Part shown: positions 54,721 to 63,898 of the stretch, piece by piece | Position numbering within the stretch: the first letter of the stretch is position 1 | Layout of the letters: the number at the start of each line of letters is the position of its first letter | Assembly (NCBI GenBank): GCA_946481095.1 | Contig: CAMLML010000009.1 | Coordinates: 10,769-74,768, forward strand | DNA length: 64,000 bases | Direction: 5' to 3' | DNA from: an uncultured Cellvibrio sp. | GTDB taxonomy: Bacteria; Pseudomonadota; Gammaproteobacteria; Pseudomonadales; Cellvibrionaceae | Notes under the pieces: generated by a model | The model's input: only the letters and a program-made list of their open reading frames with translations | What the model was told of the DNA's origin: nothing | The model's database searches: none | Translations under genes and position numbers: made by a program

Positions 54721-55353
54721 ATGAATAGTGTTCCTTATGAATGGTATCCATCAGCCAAGAAACTCCAAGTCAAGCATTACAAAGCCAATATGATTTCTTC
54801 GATGAAGATTAATGAAATAAATGGCGTAATTTTACACACCACTCACTCGCCCACAACAACACTAGAAGGGATACAACGCGACTGGGAGGCAAAAAATAAA
54901 AAAGCCGGAATACAAGCCGATGCACATTTTGTTATTGATAGGGAAGGCGCCCTAGGACAGTATCGACGATTAAGCGAGTTTGCAGCTTCTATGAATAAAT
55001 TAGGTCAATATTATTACAGTGTTGAATTAATCGCCGATTGGAATTATGGCGATGGACGGAAACCCGATCCAGCAATGCTCGGCATAACCATGCCGCAAAT
55101 GACAACCGTTAGCAGTTTGATTTCTGATCTTTCTGATGCCTTTGGTTTTCCAATAAAAGCTATTGGACGCACAGCACCCAACCCAAAAAATCTTGCTGAT
55201 ATGGGAAAAGGTGTTGGTTATCACGCACAGGTTGATAGCACATTATGCGGAAAAAATTCCTACTGGCGAGGAGATGCACGCAGCCAAATCACCACAATCG
55301 AATTTCAAACTATTGTCAGTTGGGCTGCGTTTTATCAGAAGTTTGGGTATTAA
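54721..55353 (+). CDS. N-acetylmuramoyl-L-alanine amidase-like protein (Amidase_2/PGRP fold), no signal peptide
   Basis: 210 residues. The T7-lysozyme/PGRP fold is recognisable: first zinc histidine at His39 (NGVILHTTHS), core strand ADAHFVIDREGALGQY, and second and third ligands His168 and Cys176 (GYHAQVDSTLCG). The His-Cys spacing of eight residues is the same as in T7 lysozyme (His122, Cys130). The T7 Lys128 position is Thr174, as in amidase-type PGRPs. It should cut the muramoyl-L-alanine bond but has no signal peptide, so it could be a phage remnant, a type VI secretion cargo or an intracellular muropeptide amidase. It is divergent from eutBC. Confidence 0.75.
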   Translation: MNSVPYEWYPSAKKLQVKHYKANMISSMKINEINGVILHTTHSPTTTLEGIQRDWEAKNKKAGIQADAHFVIDREGALGQYRRLSEFAASMNKLGQYYYSVELIADWNYGDGRKPDPAMLGITMPQMTTVSSLISDLSDAFGFPIKAIGRTAPNPKNLADMGKGVGYHAQVDSTLCGKNSYWRGDARSQITTIEFQTIVSWAAFYQKFGY

Positions 55354-55369
55354 TTATTAATTGATCCGC

Positions 55370-55404
55370 AAAAAAAAGAGCGATTGTTTTGCAACAATCG
55401 CTCT
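55370..55404 (-). terminator. intrinsic terminator of the export operon
   Basis: A perfect 12-bp stem, AGAGCGATTGTT (55377-55388) with AACAATCGCTCT (55393-55404), and loop TTGC. On the minus strand it is followed by seven T. It lies 17 bp past the adaptor gene stop. Confidence 0.93.
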
Positions 55405-55420
55405 CAAGGCCTTCATGGGA

Positions 55421-56494
55421 TTAACGCTGTTTAATCTTGTCACCTTCTTTTAAACCTTCAACAATTTCAATATTAATACCGTCAGACAGGCCGACTTTTA
55501 CGGCGCGTTTTTCAAATTGTTGTGGGCCTTTTTCGATTTCGACGAAATGGTTTTTGTCTTCGATTAATAAATCGCGCTCGTTAATGGCAACTACATTTTC
55601 GCGTTTATCCAGAACTATATCCGCGTTGGCACTGTAGTTGGCGCGCAGGAATAATTTTTCGTTGAGTTTTACTGCAGCGCGAATCTGGAATTTGATTGTG
55701 CCCTGATCGGTAATCCCTTTCGGGGAAATATATTCCAGTACAGCTGTGAAAGGTTCGTCTTGCAATGCACCAATGTTCAAAATCAATTCCATGCCTTCGT
55801 GAATTTTGCCGACTTCGGATTCATCTACCAAACCTTCGAAGATCATGTCCTGCATATCCGCCAGAGTCGCCACAGTTGTACCGGAACCGAACGAACTGGT
55901 TTCAACAATGAAGGCACCTTCTTTGAAAGGCAGATCCAACACCATGCCAGTGACTGTGGCAGGAATCATGTTAGAGACTTTATCGGATTTTTTGGTGGCG
56001 CCTTTTTTCAAAAGCAGCACATTATTTTCAGCTGAAGTTACGCCTTCTTTATAAAGGTCATATTGCAGAGTTAATTTATTGAATTCAGACGATGAAATCA
56101 GTTTTTGTTCGAAAAGTTTTTTCTGACGTAAATATTCTGTTTCAATATTTTGCAGATTTAATCTGGCCTGCTCCAATTGGGATTCAGCCTGGTTGAGTTG
56201 AATCATATTGGGCGCCAAGGTGATTTTCGCCACTATGTCGCCTTTGTTGATCAACTGGCCTGCCGTGACATAAAGTTTTTCCACCACGCCGGACACTTGC
56301 GATTTAATTTCAATTTCGCGGCGCGGAATCACTTTACCTACCGCCACTGTCTTTTTGACAATGGTGGTTTTAAACACCGGTACAGAATTGTAGACAACCG
56401 GTTTCTCTTGCGATTTTCCGTAGAGAAAAAATCCCGTCCAGATAAAAATAATGACGATTATTGCCAACAACGCGCGTATAAAAAACTTTTTCAT
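55421..56494 (-). CDS. MacA-like periplasmic adaptor (HlyD/RND-adaptor family)
   Basis: 357 residues. An N-terminal membrane anchor (about 4-26) is followed by the lipoyl half-motif (VEKLYVTAGQLINKGDIVAK), a coiled-coil hairpin (about 95-165) and beta-barrel domains (GMVLDLPFKEGAFI, DMIFEGLVDESEVGKI). It links an inner-membrane MacB-like transporter to an outer-membrane channel. It is the last gene of the four-gene operon 59831-55421. No outer-membrane factor is encoded nearby. Confidence 0.88.
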   Translation of the reverse strand: MKKFFIRALLAIIVIIFIWTGFFLYGKSQEKPVVYNSVPVFKTTIVKKTVAVGKVIPRREIEIKSQVSGVVEKLYVTAGQLINKGDIVAKITLAPNMIQLNQAESQLEQARLNLQNIETEYLRQKKLFEQKLISSSEFNKLTLQYDLYKEGVTSAENNVLLLKKGATKKSDKVSNMIPATVTGMVLDLPFKEGAFIVETSSFGSGTTVATLADMQDMIFEGLVDESEVGKIHEGMELILNIGALQDEPFTAVLEYISPKGITDQGTIKFQIRAAVKLNEKLFLRANYSANADIVLDKRENVVAINERDLLIEDKNHFVEIEKGPQQFEKRAVKVGLSDGINIEIVEGLKEGDKIKQR

Positions 56495-56544
56495 CTTGAT
56501 TTACCTGATTTACTTATCCAATTCTTAAAACATTTTTATTGCTT

Positions 56545-56621
56545 GACCCCCTCCCAGCCTCCCCCTTACAAGGGGGAGGAGCAGTCCCCTCCCCTGGCAA
56601 GGGGAGGGTTAGGGTGGGGTC
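56545..56621. repeat. GC-rich double-hairpin dispersed repeat, copy 2
   Basis: CCTCCCCCTT/AAGGGGGAGG and CCCCTCCCCT/AGGGGAGGG hairpins sit within outer arms GACCCC...GGGGTC. It lies between the adaptor and permease genes inside the operon. Confidence 0.75.
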
Positions 56622-56627
56622 TAATTT

Positions 56628-57890
56628 TTATTCATCCTGCAAGGCCACAATCGGATTTACAGCTGCCGCTTTTGAGGCAGGCAAAATCGACGCTAACAAT
56701 CCCGCAACAATTAATACCACCAGAGCGGTGATTGCTGTTCCAAAATCCAATTCCGGTTTGCCAAAAAATCCTGAATCACCTGCCATCATGCGTAGTTTGT
56801 CGATTCCTTCCAGCAACAACACACCGACAACCAACCCGGCATAACCGGCAACTGCAGTGATGAATAACGATTCCTGAACTATCATGCCGACAATTGCGCG
56901 TGGTGTTGCGCCCAGTGCTTTGCGCAAACCAATTTCACGTGTACGTTCTTTAACGACAATCAACATAATATTGCCAACACCAATAGCGCCTGCGAGTATG
57001 GTGCCGACCGCGACAAACCAGCCGACGAATTTCATTCCGAAAAATAATCCCTGAATTTTGTCGTATTCATTTTGCAAATTAAAACTGCCAAACACACCGC
57101 GATCATCAGGATGAACATGTTTGATTTCGGCGAGATAGCGTTTGGTTTCTTCCTCTGCAATACGTGCATGAATGCCCGGTTTGGGTATCACCACAAAACT
57201 GCCGATCCAACCCAATTGATTGAATGCATAACGCAAGGTGTCATTCGGGAAATAAATTTTTTCTTCTTCCTGTTGTTTATTACCTGGATTTAATGATTCA
57301 AATACTGCAATAACAGTAAAGCTAATGCCGTTGACTTCAATATTTTTACCAACAGGACTTTCACCTTCATCAAACAATTGTGCCTGCACGCGCTTGCCGA
57401 TGATGGCTACTTTGCGTTTTTCACGATTATCCGTTTCGTTAAAACCTCGTCCTTCCAAAATTTTCATTGAGTGTATGGGTTCCATGCCAGCATGCGAACC
57501 TTGTACATAAAAAGTGCCGTTTTTATCTTTGTGCACAGTGTAAGGCGGTGAACCATTCCAGATGCCCACCGAATTTTGTCCGCGAATACTGCCAACACTG
57601 GCAACATTTTTTTTGATTAATTCAACATCTTCCGGTTTAAGTGAAATTTGTCTGCCAGTGGTCATACCGTTGTAAGGCATTTGTGTCGTACCTTGAATCC
57701 AGATCCACACAATATTCGGCACTGCAGGGAACCCATTCTTCACACCATTTTCTAACGCACGGGTTGCGCCCAATAACAGCGTCAGCATAAATATGCCCCA
57801 AAAAACGCCCAAGCCTGTTAAAAAAGTTCGCAACTTGTGTTGGCCAAGTGTTTTAAAAATTTCCTGCCACTTTTCGGTATCTATCCACAT
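56628..57890 (-). CDS. MacB-like ABC transporter permease (second)
   Basis: 420 residues. One helix near 20-45 precedes a large periplasmic MacB_PCD domain (about 50-270), then three C-terminal helices with the FtsX motif GVGNIMLIVVKERTREIGLR. The ATPase is separate (59142-59831). It starts 1 nt after the paired permease stops, so translation is coupled. It likely forms a heterodimer with the product of 57892-59130. The exported substrate is unknown (peptide, lipid or antibiotic). Confidence 0.9.
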   Translation of the reverse strand: MWIDTEKWQEIFKTLGQHKLRTFLTGLGVFWGIFMLTLLLGATRALENGVKNGFPAVPNIVWIWIQGTTQMPYNGMTTGRQISLKPEDVELIKKNVASVGSIRGQNSVGIWNGSPPYTVHKDKNGTFYVQGSHAGMEPIHSMKILEGRGFNETDNREKRKVAIIGKRVQAQLFDEGESPVGKNIEVNGISFTVIAVFESLNPGNKQQEEEKIYFPNDTLRYAFNQLGWIGSFVVIPKPGIHARIAEEETKRYLAEIKHVHPDDRGVFGSFNLQNEYDKIQGLFFGMKFVGWFVAVGTILAGAIGVGNIMLIVVKERTREIGLRKALGATPRAIVGMIVQESLFITAVAGYAGLVVGVLLLEGIDKLRMMAGDSGFFGKPELDFGTAITALVVLIVAGLLASILPASKAAAVNPIVALQDE

Positions 57891-57891
57891 A

Positions 57892-59130
57892 TTATTCTGC
57901 TCTCATGGCTTCTATCGGCATAATTTTCGCGGCGCGCGCTGCTGGAATTAATCCAGCAATTGCACCCGCAAATATCAGAAGCAACATAGCGGTAACGGCA
58001 ATTTCAAAATCAATTTCCGGATTGCGGAAGAAAGGTAATTCAGCACCTACCGAGCGCAAACCAAACGCAATCAACTCAATCAAACCTACACCCAATACCA
58101 GCCCCATATAGCCTGCAATACTGGTCACCAAAACCGATTCAAACACCAATCCGCTGACGATACTAAAAGGTGTTGCACCCAGCGCTTTACGAATACCAAT
58201 TTCACGCGTTCTTTCTTTTACTGTGATGATCATAATATTGCTCACACCCACAATTCCGGCGAGCAAAGTTCCTAATCCAACAAACCAATTCAACACGGCA
58301 ATACCAATGAATACACCATTCACTCGTTCAGCAGCTTCTGCCATATTGAATGAGTTAATCGCGCGCTTATCTTCAGGTGATACTTGATGGCGTTTTTGTA
58401 AATAATTGATGGCATTTTTTTCCACTGCATAACCATCGGCGCCAGCGGCAGGTCGCAACCAAATAGAGCCAACAATATTGCTCACACCAAAAATTTTTGA
58501 ATAAGTGGGATAAGGAATATAAACCCGTTCCGAATCGCGACCATTGTTGCCCTTGTCATAAAAGACGCCGACAACTTTCATTATCACACCATTAATTTTG
58601 ACGTCCTTACCTACAGGATTTTCACCCTTGCCAAATAAACGTTCGGCAACCACTGAGCCCAGCACCGCAATTTTTCGAAATTGGGTATCATCAAGCGGAT
58701 TGGGTTTGCGTCCGAAGGTAAAAGGGATTCCATCTTTCACTTTAAAATATTCTTCCGGTACGCCATGCACAGAGAAACTGCCTTGCATTTTTCCGTACAC
58801 AACACTCACTCCACCACGTTGCACTTCATTGGCGATTAAACCTATGCCGGGCACTTGTTTTGGTAACTGATCCAAATCATCTTGCGTTAGCACTATGTTG
58901 CGACCCAGGCCCATGCCTTGATAGGCAACCGAAGTGCTGGAGGTGTAAATCACAATAAAATCCATCGCGTCTGATGCAAAATCATCATAGACACCGTTTT
59001 GCATACCTCGCCCTGCACCTAACAACAACACCAGCATAAAAATGCCCCAGAAAACACCAAAAGCAGTGAGTGCTGTTCGCAATTTATTTTGGCGAAGTGT
59101 GTAGAGAATTTCTTGCAAGCTATCCAACAT
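57892..59130 (-). CDS. MacB-like ABC transporter permease (first)
   Basis: 412 residues, the same fold as the next gene: a helix near 20-40, MacB_PCD periplasmic domain (about 48-270), and three C-terminal helices with the FtsX block GVSNIMIITVKERTREIGIR. The two permeases are clear paralogues. It lies 11 nt after the ATPase gene. Heterodimeric permeases with a shared ATPase and an adaptor are known in proteobacterial and Bacteroidetes MacB-type exporters. Confidence 0.9.
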   Translation of the reverse strand: MLDSLQEILYTLRQNKLRTALTAFGVFWGIFMLVLLLGAGRGMQNGVYDDFASDAMDFIVIYTSSTSVAYQGMGLGRNIVLTQDDLDQLPKQVPGIGLIANEVQRGGVSVVYGKMQGSFSVHGVPEEYFKVKDGIPFTFGRKPNPLDDTQFRKIAVLGSVVAERLFGKGENPVGKDVKINGVIMKVVGVFYDKGNNGRDSERVYIPYPTYSKIFGVSNIVGSIWLRPAAGADGYAVEKNAINYLQKRHQVSPEDKRAINSFNMAEAAERVNGVFIGIAVLNWFVGLGTLLAGIVGVSNIMIITVKERTREIGIRKALGATPFSIVSGLVFESVLVTSIAGYMGLVLGVGLIELIAFGLRSVGAELPFFRNPEIDFEIAVTAMLLLIFAGAIAGLIPAARAAKIMPIEAMRAE

Positions 59131-59141
59131 GATCGTCAGCC

Positions 59142-59831
59142 TTAACTATGAATAATGTCGGAATGTTTGGCCGGCACAATCAAACCATCTTTCAAAATAA
59201 TTTGACGCTGGGTTTGATCGGCAATGTCCTGTTCGTGAGTCACAATCACAATAGTGTTGCCTTGTTGATGAACTTCTTTCATCAGCGACATAATTTCTTG
59301 CGTGGTTTGGCTATCCAATGCACCTGTGGGTTCGTCCGCTAAAATGACTTTGGGTTTTGTCACTAACGCGCGCGCCATAGCCACGCGTTGTTTTTGTCCG
59401 CCGGATAATTCATTCGGCATAAATTTGGCGCGATGCGAAAGGCCCACCATCTCCAAATATTTTTCGGCGCGATAGGTGCGCTCTTTACGGCTCACACCTT
59501 GATAATAAAGTGGCAAGGAAACATTTTCGGTGGCATTTTTGAACGGCAATAAATTGAAGGATTGAAACACAAATCCCAATAATTGATTGCGCATTTTTGC
59601 GGCCATTTTTTCTGACAGATTTTTGATTTCGTAACCCGCTAAAAAATAACTGCCTGAATCAAAACTATCGAGAATACCCAAAATGTTGAGTAGCGTTGAT
59701 TTACCAGAACCCGATGAACCCATAATCGATACCAACTCACCCTCGCGAATATGCAAATCGATTCCTTTTAATACATGCAAAGGCTGTTCGCCCGAGTGAT
59801 AGTACTTATGTAATTGATGTAATTTGATCAT
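59142..59831 (-). CDS. ABC transporter ATP-binding protein (MacB/LolD type)
   Basis: 229 residues, a single nucleotide-binding domain. Walker A is GSSGSGKST, the signature is [15 protein letters not shown], Walker B is [12 protein letters not shown] and the H-loop is VTHEQD. It powers the two MacB-like permeases encoded downstream. It is the first gene of the operon, and two perfect palindromes lie in the DNA just upstream. Confidence 0.95.
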   Translation of the reverse strand: MIKLHQLHKYYHSGEQPLHVLKGIDLHIREGELVSIMGSSGSGKSTLLNILGILDSFDSGSYFLAGYEIKNLSEKMAAKMRNQLLGFVFQSFNLLPFKNATENVSLPLYYQGVSRKERTYRAEKYLEMVGLSHRAKFMPNELSGGQKQRVAMARALVTKPKVILADEPTGALDSQTTQEIMSLMKEVHQQGNTIVIVTHEQDIADQTQRQIILKDGLIVPAKHSDIIHS

Positions 59832-59848
59832 GGGTCATCCTAATAAGA

Positions 59849-59866
59849 GCCATTACCGGTAATGGC
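59849..59866. promoter_or_regulatory. perfect 18-bp palindrome next to the ABC operon start
   Basis: GCCATTACCGGTAATGGC reads the same on both strands and lies 17 bp upstream of the ATG at 59831, just before the ribosome binding site AGGA. It may be a dimeric repressor operator or an mRNA hairpin in the leader. Confidence 0.55.
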
Positions 59867-59943
59867 CGATAAAATCTTGGTCTACGCAGACTAGTCGCTT
59901 TTACAGAGAGTGCCGAGCCTTGTTAACGCTATTTAACGGAATC

Positions 59944-59957
59944 ATGACAGCTGTCAT
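59944..59957. promoter_or_regulatory. perfect 14-bp palindrome upstream of the ABC operon
   Basis: ATGACAGCTGTCAT is a symmetrical site about 113 bp upstream of the first gene, in a position suited to an activator. The TGACA/TGTCA halves resemble sites of several response regulators. No specific regulator can be named. Confidence 0.5.
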
Positions 59958-60158
59958 CGAATAACCTTAAGACAGATATACGGAGAGTTTGGATTCATCC
60001 CTCTAAACTATTTTTGTGGTGGGGTAGTCAATTTCATCGTGACGCGTATTGTCGGGCGCCTGAAGCAGGGGGGCAGGAAGGAGGTTTTTTGTGCTGATTG
60101 GGTGTTTGCGACAAAATTAGTAGGGCATGACGAATGACTCGTGCAATGCCCGGAAAAA

Positions 60159-61277
60159 TTAAATGCTGTGTGAAACCACTATGCCACCCCAAAGAAGGTT
60201 GCGGTCGCCCGCGCCCCGTTTAATTTCAGAGCTGTGGCCTCGCAATACGTAACTCACGCGGTAACCCTGCTTAAACGCAAAGGTGTAACCAATCCAGGCT
60301 TCCAATAAAATCGGCCGCAGATCTGATTGATCGTAGTTCACTGCACTATCGCGAAATTGCCCTTGCAAAAATGCATTGTAAGCTCGTGCTTTAACCGCAA
60401 ATCCCGCCCAGATGTAATGCTCATCAATATTTTTCGCTTGCATCAGGCTGGAAGATTTTTCGCCGTAACTGGTGAGATCCGGATTAAATGAAGCCCAGGG
60501 GCTGTGAATTTTTCCACGACGAATATTCATGCCCCAACTCACTTCGCTGAGGTAACCCACAGACGCCTGCAGCGTGGACTTGATTTCATATTTGTCCGAA
60601 AGATCATCCCAATAATCTTGCCGCGCAATCAAATAACGCCCGGTTAATTCACCCCCCTGACTGATTTGATTATCCCAACCCTGTGGCGTTTCGCTTTGGG
60701 TCAGACTATGAACTTCGCGCTGTAATTTACCCACCAGATCCGAACCCAAAACTCCCAAAGTAAGTGTCGATTTCCAGGCGACGTTTTCAACAAAATCCAC
60801 CTGATCACGAGTGCTGGAGAAATAGATCAGGCTGGCGTAAGGCCGATCATTGGGATTGGCTTGCGACAGGCTGATATCTTCCGGCGTAAAACCAAACACG
60901 CCGAATTCGCGACTGTAAGCTTCTTTCACATGAATCGATGAATGCTCGTTGCCAATCAACGCATCCAGTGCTCTTAAAGGTTTATTCAGTGAAACCTTTG
61001 CATTGGCCAGGTCCGCATTGATTTGCGCAAAGCTGATGCCGTAGGTGTAATCCTGATCGCGGTGGCCGGGCACCAGAATGTCGTTATCAAAAGCAACCAT
61101 CCAGGCATCAGCAGGCCGATAATGATTTGCGGGATTCGATGGCTCCTGATTGGCAAACAGGGGGCCTGTAATCAGGACCAATACCAACGCATTTACAGGT
61201 CTATTCGACTTTAAAAAAGCGACCAGTCGTCTTTTAATTTGCTGCAATTTTTCGATAAAAAACACAATCAACTCCAA
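60159..61277 (-). CDS. LpxR-like outer-membrane protein (DUF2219, lipid A deacylase family)
   Basis: 372 residues. A basic N-terminus of about 30 residues precedes a hydrophobic signal (VNALVLVLITGPLFA). The mature protein has the DUF2219 signature VAFDNDILVPGHRDQDYTYG (about 65-85), the block NDRPYASLIYFSS, many amphipathic beta strands and a C-terminal Gly/aromatic strand. LpxR removes the 3' acyloxyacyl chain of lipid A in the outer membrane. Whether this member is a deacylase is not known. The N-region is long for a signal peptide, but no ATG lies closer. A TetR gene follows upstream with shared putative operators. Confidence 0.8.
   Translation of the reverse strand: MELIVFFIEKLQQIKRRLVAFLKSNRPVNALVLVLITGPLFANQEPSNPANHYRPADAWMVAFDNDILVPGHRDQDYTYGISFAQINADLANAKVSLNKPLRALDALIGNEHSSIHVKEAYSREFGVFGFTPEDISLSQANPNDRPYASLIYFSSTRDQVDFVENVAWKSTLTLGVLGSDLVGKLQREVHSLTQSETPQGWDNQISQGGELTGRYLIARQDYWDDLSDKYEIKSTLQASVGYLSEVSWGMNIRRGKIHSPWASFNPDLTSYGEKSSSLMQAKNIDEHYIWAGFAVKARAYNAFLQGQFRDSAVNYDQSDLRPILLEAWIGYTFAFKQGYRVSYVLRGHSSEIKRGAGDRNLLWGGIVVSHSI
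61221..61231. promoter_or_regulatory. putative TetR operator copy inside the LpxR-like gene
   Basis: GACCAGTCGTC, identical to the core of the site upstream of the tetR gene, falls about 50 bp inside the coding region. It could be chance or an intragenic roadblock site. Confidence 0.35.
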
Positions 61278-61316
61278 TCTTTGAATTGAATCAGAATCTG
61301 AACTGGCATTAAAAGC

Positions 61317-61330
61317 TGACCAGTCATCTA
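61317..61330. promoter_or_regulatory. putative TetR operator upstream of the LpxR-like gene
   Basis: TGACCAGTCATCTA lies 40 bp before the LpxR-like start and matches the site at 61958 in 10 of its first 11 bases. The inner GACCAGTC has the GAC-NN-GTC symmetry expected of a dimer site. Confidence 0.55.
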
Positions 61331-61354
61331 TAAATGAGTTAAAAAATAAACAGG

Positions 61355-61945
61355 TTATTCCTGCTTTTTGGAGAACAGCTCAGGCAGGACGGTTAAAAAT
61401 GCATTCAAGGGCTCACGGCATTTTGCCGCTTTCATCCGCATTACCGTTCCTTCCCAGGCGTTAAACAAAAACTCAGCCAATACAGCTGAAGGCAAATCAC
61501 TTTTCAGTATTCCCCTCAATCTGGCCTCTTCCAATACATCTTCGATCAATTGGGTGCTGTTTCGCAGAAGTTGGCGTACTTTCAAGCGAATGGCTTCGCT
61601 GGATTCAGACATCTCCTGGCACATATTGCCAATAAAACAACCGCCGTTCAGATTCTCCTCGCAGCCACCAATGTTGTCGGTAAAGAAACGGGTGATGCGT
61701 TCTTTCGGGCAAAGGTCACGGTCATTCAACAGATTGCGATTGGCTTCCATACGCTCTTCGGTAACTTTTTCCAGCGCAGAAATGGCGAAGTCTTCCTTAC
61801 TTTTGAAGTAGGTATAAAAAGACCCCTTGGGCAAATCCGCTGCGTCGACTATGTCCTGGATGCTGGTACCGTTATAGCCACGGGTGGCCATGACCTTAAG
61901 TCCGGCATCCAGAAGATAATCTTTTTTCAGTTCACGTTTGTTCAT
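61355..61945 (-). CDS. TetR/AcrR-family repressor
   Basis: 196 residues. The N-terminal HTH (TSIQDIVDAADLPKGSFYTYF, about 24-45) is typical TetR. The ligand domain includes NGGCFIGNMCQEMSE, a cysteine-bearing motif shared with NemR/AcuR-like members, where a cysteine senses reactive electrophiles. The gene lies 77 bp upstream of the LpxR-like gene on the same strand, and copies of one putative operator flank both, so it probably represses itself and that gene. Confidence 0.9.
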   Translation of the reverse strand: MNKRELKKDYLLDAGLKVMATRGYNGTSIQDIVDAADLPKGSFYTYFKSKEDFAISALEKVTEERMEANRNLLNDRDLCPKERITRFFTDNIGGCEENLNGGCFIGNMCQEMSESSEAIRLKVRQLLRNSTQLIEDVLEEARLRGILKSDLPSAVLAEFLFNAWEGTVMRMKAAKCREPLNAFLTVLPELFSKKQE

Positions 61946-61957
61946 GGCATTAATATA

Positions 61958-61970
61958 TGACCAGTCGTCT
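61958..61970. promoter_or_regulatory. putative TetR operator at the tetR promoter
   Basis: TGACCAGTCGTCT (AGACGACTGGTCA on the coding strand) lies 12 bp before the repressor's start codon, the usual place for an autoregulatory site. A -10-like TATATTAA overlaps its edge. Confidence 0.6.
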
Positions 61971-61995
61971 TGTTTTGCAAGTTCCAGTTTAAAAA

Positions 61996-63654
61996 TTATT
62001 GAGCGCGATTCACTGCATTAATCAGCGCCTTGATAGCCGAGGTAATGATGTTGCGATCCTGCCCCACACCAAATACCGGCTTACCGTTGCTCACTTTTAC
62101 TTCGAGATAGGTCACTGCAGACGCATCCGAACCCTCACCAACACCATGCTCGTGATAATCAATCACGCTGACTTCACAACCCATAAATTGGCTGATGGCA
62201 TGGGCAGCAGCGTCGATTGGGCCATTACCACTACCACTGATCTCGACGGTTTTATCCTGATGCTGCGCGTAAATGACTATGTCAACCTGATGCGAATCTT
62301 CCTGCTCGTGCACCTTGCTGCTTTTGTAAGTAATCGGTGTGTTCACCGCAAAATATTCTTGCTCAAATAATTTGACGATTTCATTGCTCTTGACTTCTTT
62401 GCCGGTGGTGTCGCTAACCTTTTGCACCACTGAACTGAATTCAATTTGCAAACGACGCGGCAATTGCAAACCCGCTTCCTGTTGCAACAAGAAACTCACA
62501 CCACCTTTACCGGATTGTGCATTCACACGCACTACCGCATCGTAACTGCGATTCAAATCGGCAGGATCAATCGGCAAATAAGGCACTTCCCAAAGCGCAT
62601 CTTTTTTCTGCACCGCAAAACCTTTTTTGATAGCGTCCTGATGTGATCCCGAAAATGCAGTAAACACCAATTCGCCAGCATAAGGATGACGCGGATGCAC
62701 TGGCAATTGCGTGCACTCTTCATGCAATTTACGCACAGCATCTATGTCAGAAAAATCCAAACCGGGATGAATACCTTGCGAATATAAATTCAATGCAAGC
62801 GTTACCAAATCAACATTACCTGTACGCTCACCGTTGCCAAACAAACAACCTTCAACACGATCCGCACCGGCCATTACCGCTAATTCTGCAGCCGCTACCG
62901 CAGTGCCACGATCATTATGTGGATGCACGCTGATGACAATAGAATCGCGACGATTAATATTGCGATGAATCCATTCGATTTGATCGGCATAAGTATTCGG
63001 CGTGTTCATTTCAACAGTCGCCGGTAAATTTAAAATCAATTTTTTTGTTGGCGATGGATTCCAAATGCTAACCACTTCATCGCAAACTTCTTTCACAAAT
63101 TCAATTTCGGTGGATGAAAAAACTTCCGGTGAATATTGAAATGTCCAATCCACTTCTGGCGCTTGTGCGGTTAATTCTTTACACCATTTGGTGCCTTGAA
63201 TCGCAATATTTTTGACACCTTCTTTGTCAGTGTTATACACAATTTTACGAAACGCCGGCGCGAGCGGATTGTACATGTGCAAAATCGCACGCTTGGCACC
63301 GCGCAAACTTTGCACGGTTTTTTCGATTAAGTCGTAACGCGCTTGCACCAGCACTTCGATGGTGACGTCATCCGGAATATGATTTTCTTCAATCAACAAA
63401 CGCGTGAAGTTGTAATCAATTTCGCTCGCCGAAGGAAAACCGATTTCGATCTCTTTAAAACCGATCTTCACCAATTCTTTAAACATACGAAATTTGGTTT
63501 GCACCGACATAGGATCAATCAGCGCCTGGTTACCATCACGCAAATCGGTGCTCATCCAGATAGGGGGCTTTTGGATAAAGTTGTTAGGCCATTGGCGATC
63601 AGGCAAAGAAACACCGACAAAACGTTGGTATTTGCTGGATGGGTTCTTGAGCAT
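61996..63654 (-). CDS. leuA: 2-isopropylmalate synthase (long form)
   Basis: 552 residues, the LeuA type 2 form found in Pseudomonas and actinobacteria. The catalytic HMGL-like barrel has [15 protein letters not shown] (metal-binding Asp) and [16 protein letters not shown] (metal-binding HxH region: HPHND). The C-terminal LeuA dimer/allosteric domain (about 425-550) includes [14 protein letters not shown]. It condenses acetyl-CoA with 2-oxoisovalerate, the first committed step to leucine, with feedback by leucine. GAGGA lies before the ATG. No T-box or leader peptide is seen upstream, only repeat copy 3. Confidence 0.96.
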   Translation of the reverse strand: MLKNPSSKYQRFVGVSLPDRQWPNNFIQKPPIWMSTDLRDGNQALIDPMSVQTKFRMFKELVKIGFKEIEIGFPSASEIDYNFTRLLIEENHIPDDVTIEVLVQARYDLIEKTVQSLRGAKRAILHMYNPLAPAFRKIVYNTDKEGVKNIAIQGTKWCKELTAQAPEVDWTFQYSPEVFSSTEIEFVKEVCDEVVSIWNPSPTKKLILNLPATVEMNTPNTYADQIEWIHRNINRRDSIVISVHPHNDRGTAVAAAELAVMAGADRVEGCLFGNGERTGNVDLVTLALNLYSQGIHPGLDFSDIDAVRKLHEECTQLPVHPRHPYAGELVFTAFSGSHQDAIKKGFAVQKKDALWEVPYLPIDPADLNRSYDAVVRVNAQSGKGGVSFLLQQEAGLQLPRRLQIEFSSVVQKVSDTTGKEVKSNEIVKLFEQEYFAVNTPITYKSSKVHEQEDSHQVDIVIYAQHQDKTVEISGSGNGPIDAAAHAISQFMGCEVSVIDYHEHGVGEGSDASAVTYLEVKVSNGKPVFGVGQDRNIITSAIKALINAVNRAQ

Positions 63655-63679
63655 TTTCGGGTTCCTCGATTTGTTTTTG

Positions 63680-63782
63680 CCCTCACCCTAGCCCTCTCCC
63701 AAAGGGAGAGGGAACTGAATCCACTTGGTAGCAGATTGGGAGTCCATCCCCTCTCCCTCTGGGAGAGGGTTAGGGTGAGGGC
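63680..63782. repeat. GC-rich double-hairpin dispersed repeat, copy 3 (most complete)
   Basis: The ends (63680-63701 and 63761-63782) are inverted repeats matching at 21 of 22 positions, beginning GCCCTCACCCTA. Each end also forms its own hairpin (CCCTCTCCC AAA GGGAGAGGG on the left). It sits 25 bp upstream of the leuA start codon. Confidence 0.8.
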
Positions 63783-63898
63783 GATTCTTGAAAGCAAGTC
63801 TAGCCAAAGACCACCAGCAGATGATTGCTAAAATTGTTGTTATAAAAATTTTTAGGCAATAAACTGCTAATAAGACCATTATTATTGAAATAAATCAC

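Larger units (their letters stand above)
59832..60158. other. 327-bp promoter region of the export operon
   Basis: No gene is visible. It contains the 18-bp palindrome at 59849-59866 and the 14-bp palindrome at 59944-59957, both annotated separately. The right part may also include the 3' end of the LpxR-like transcript. Confidence 0.6.
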
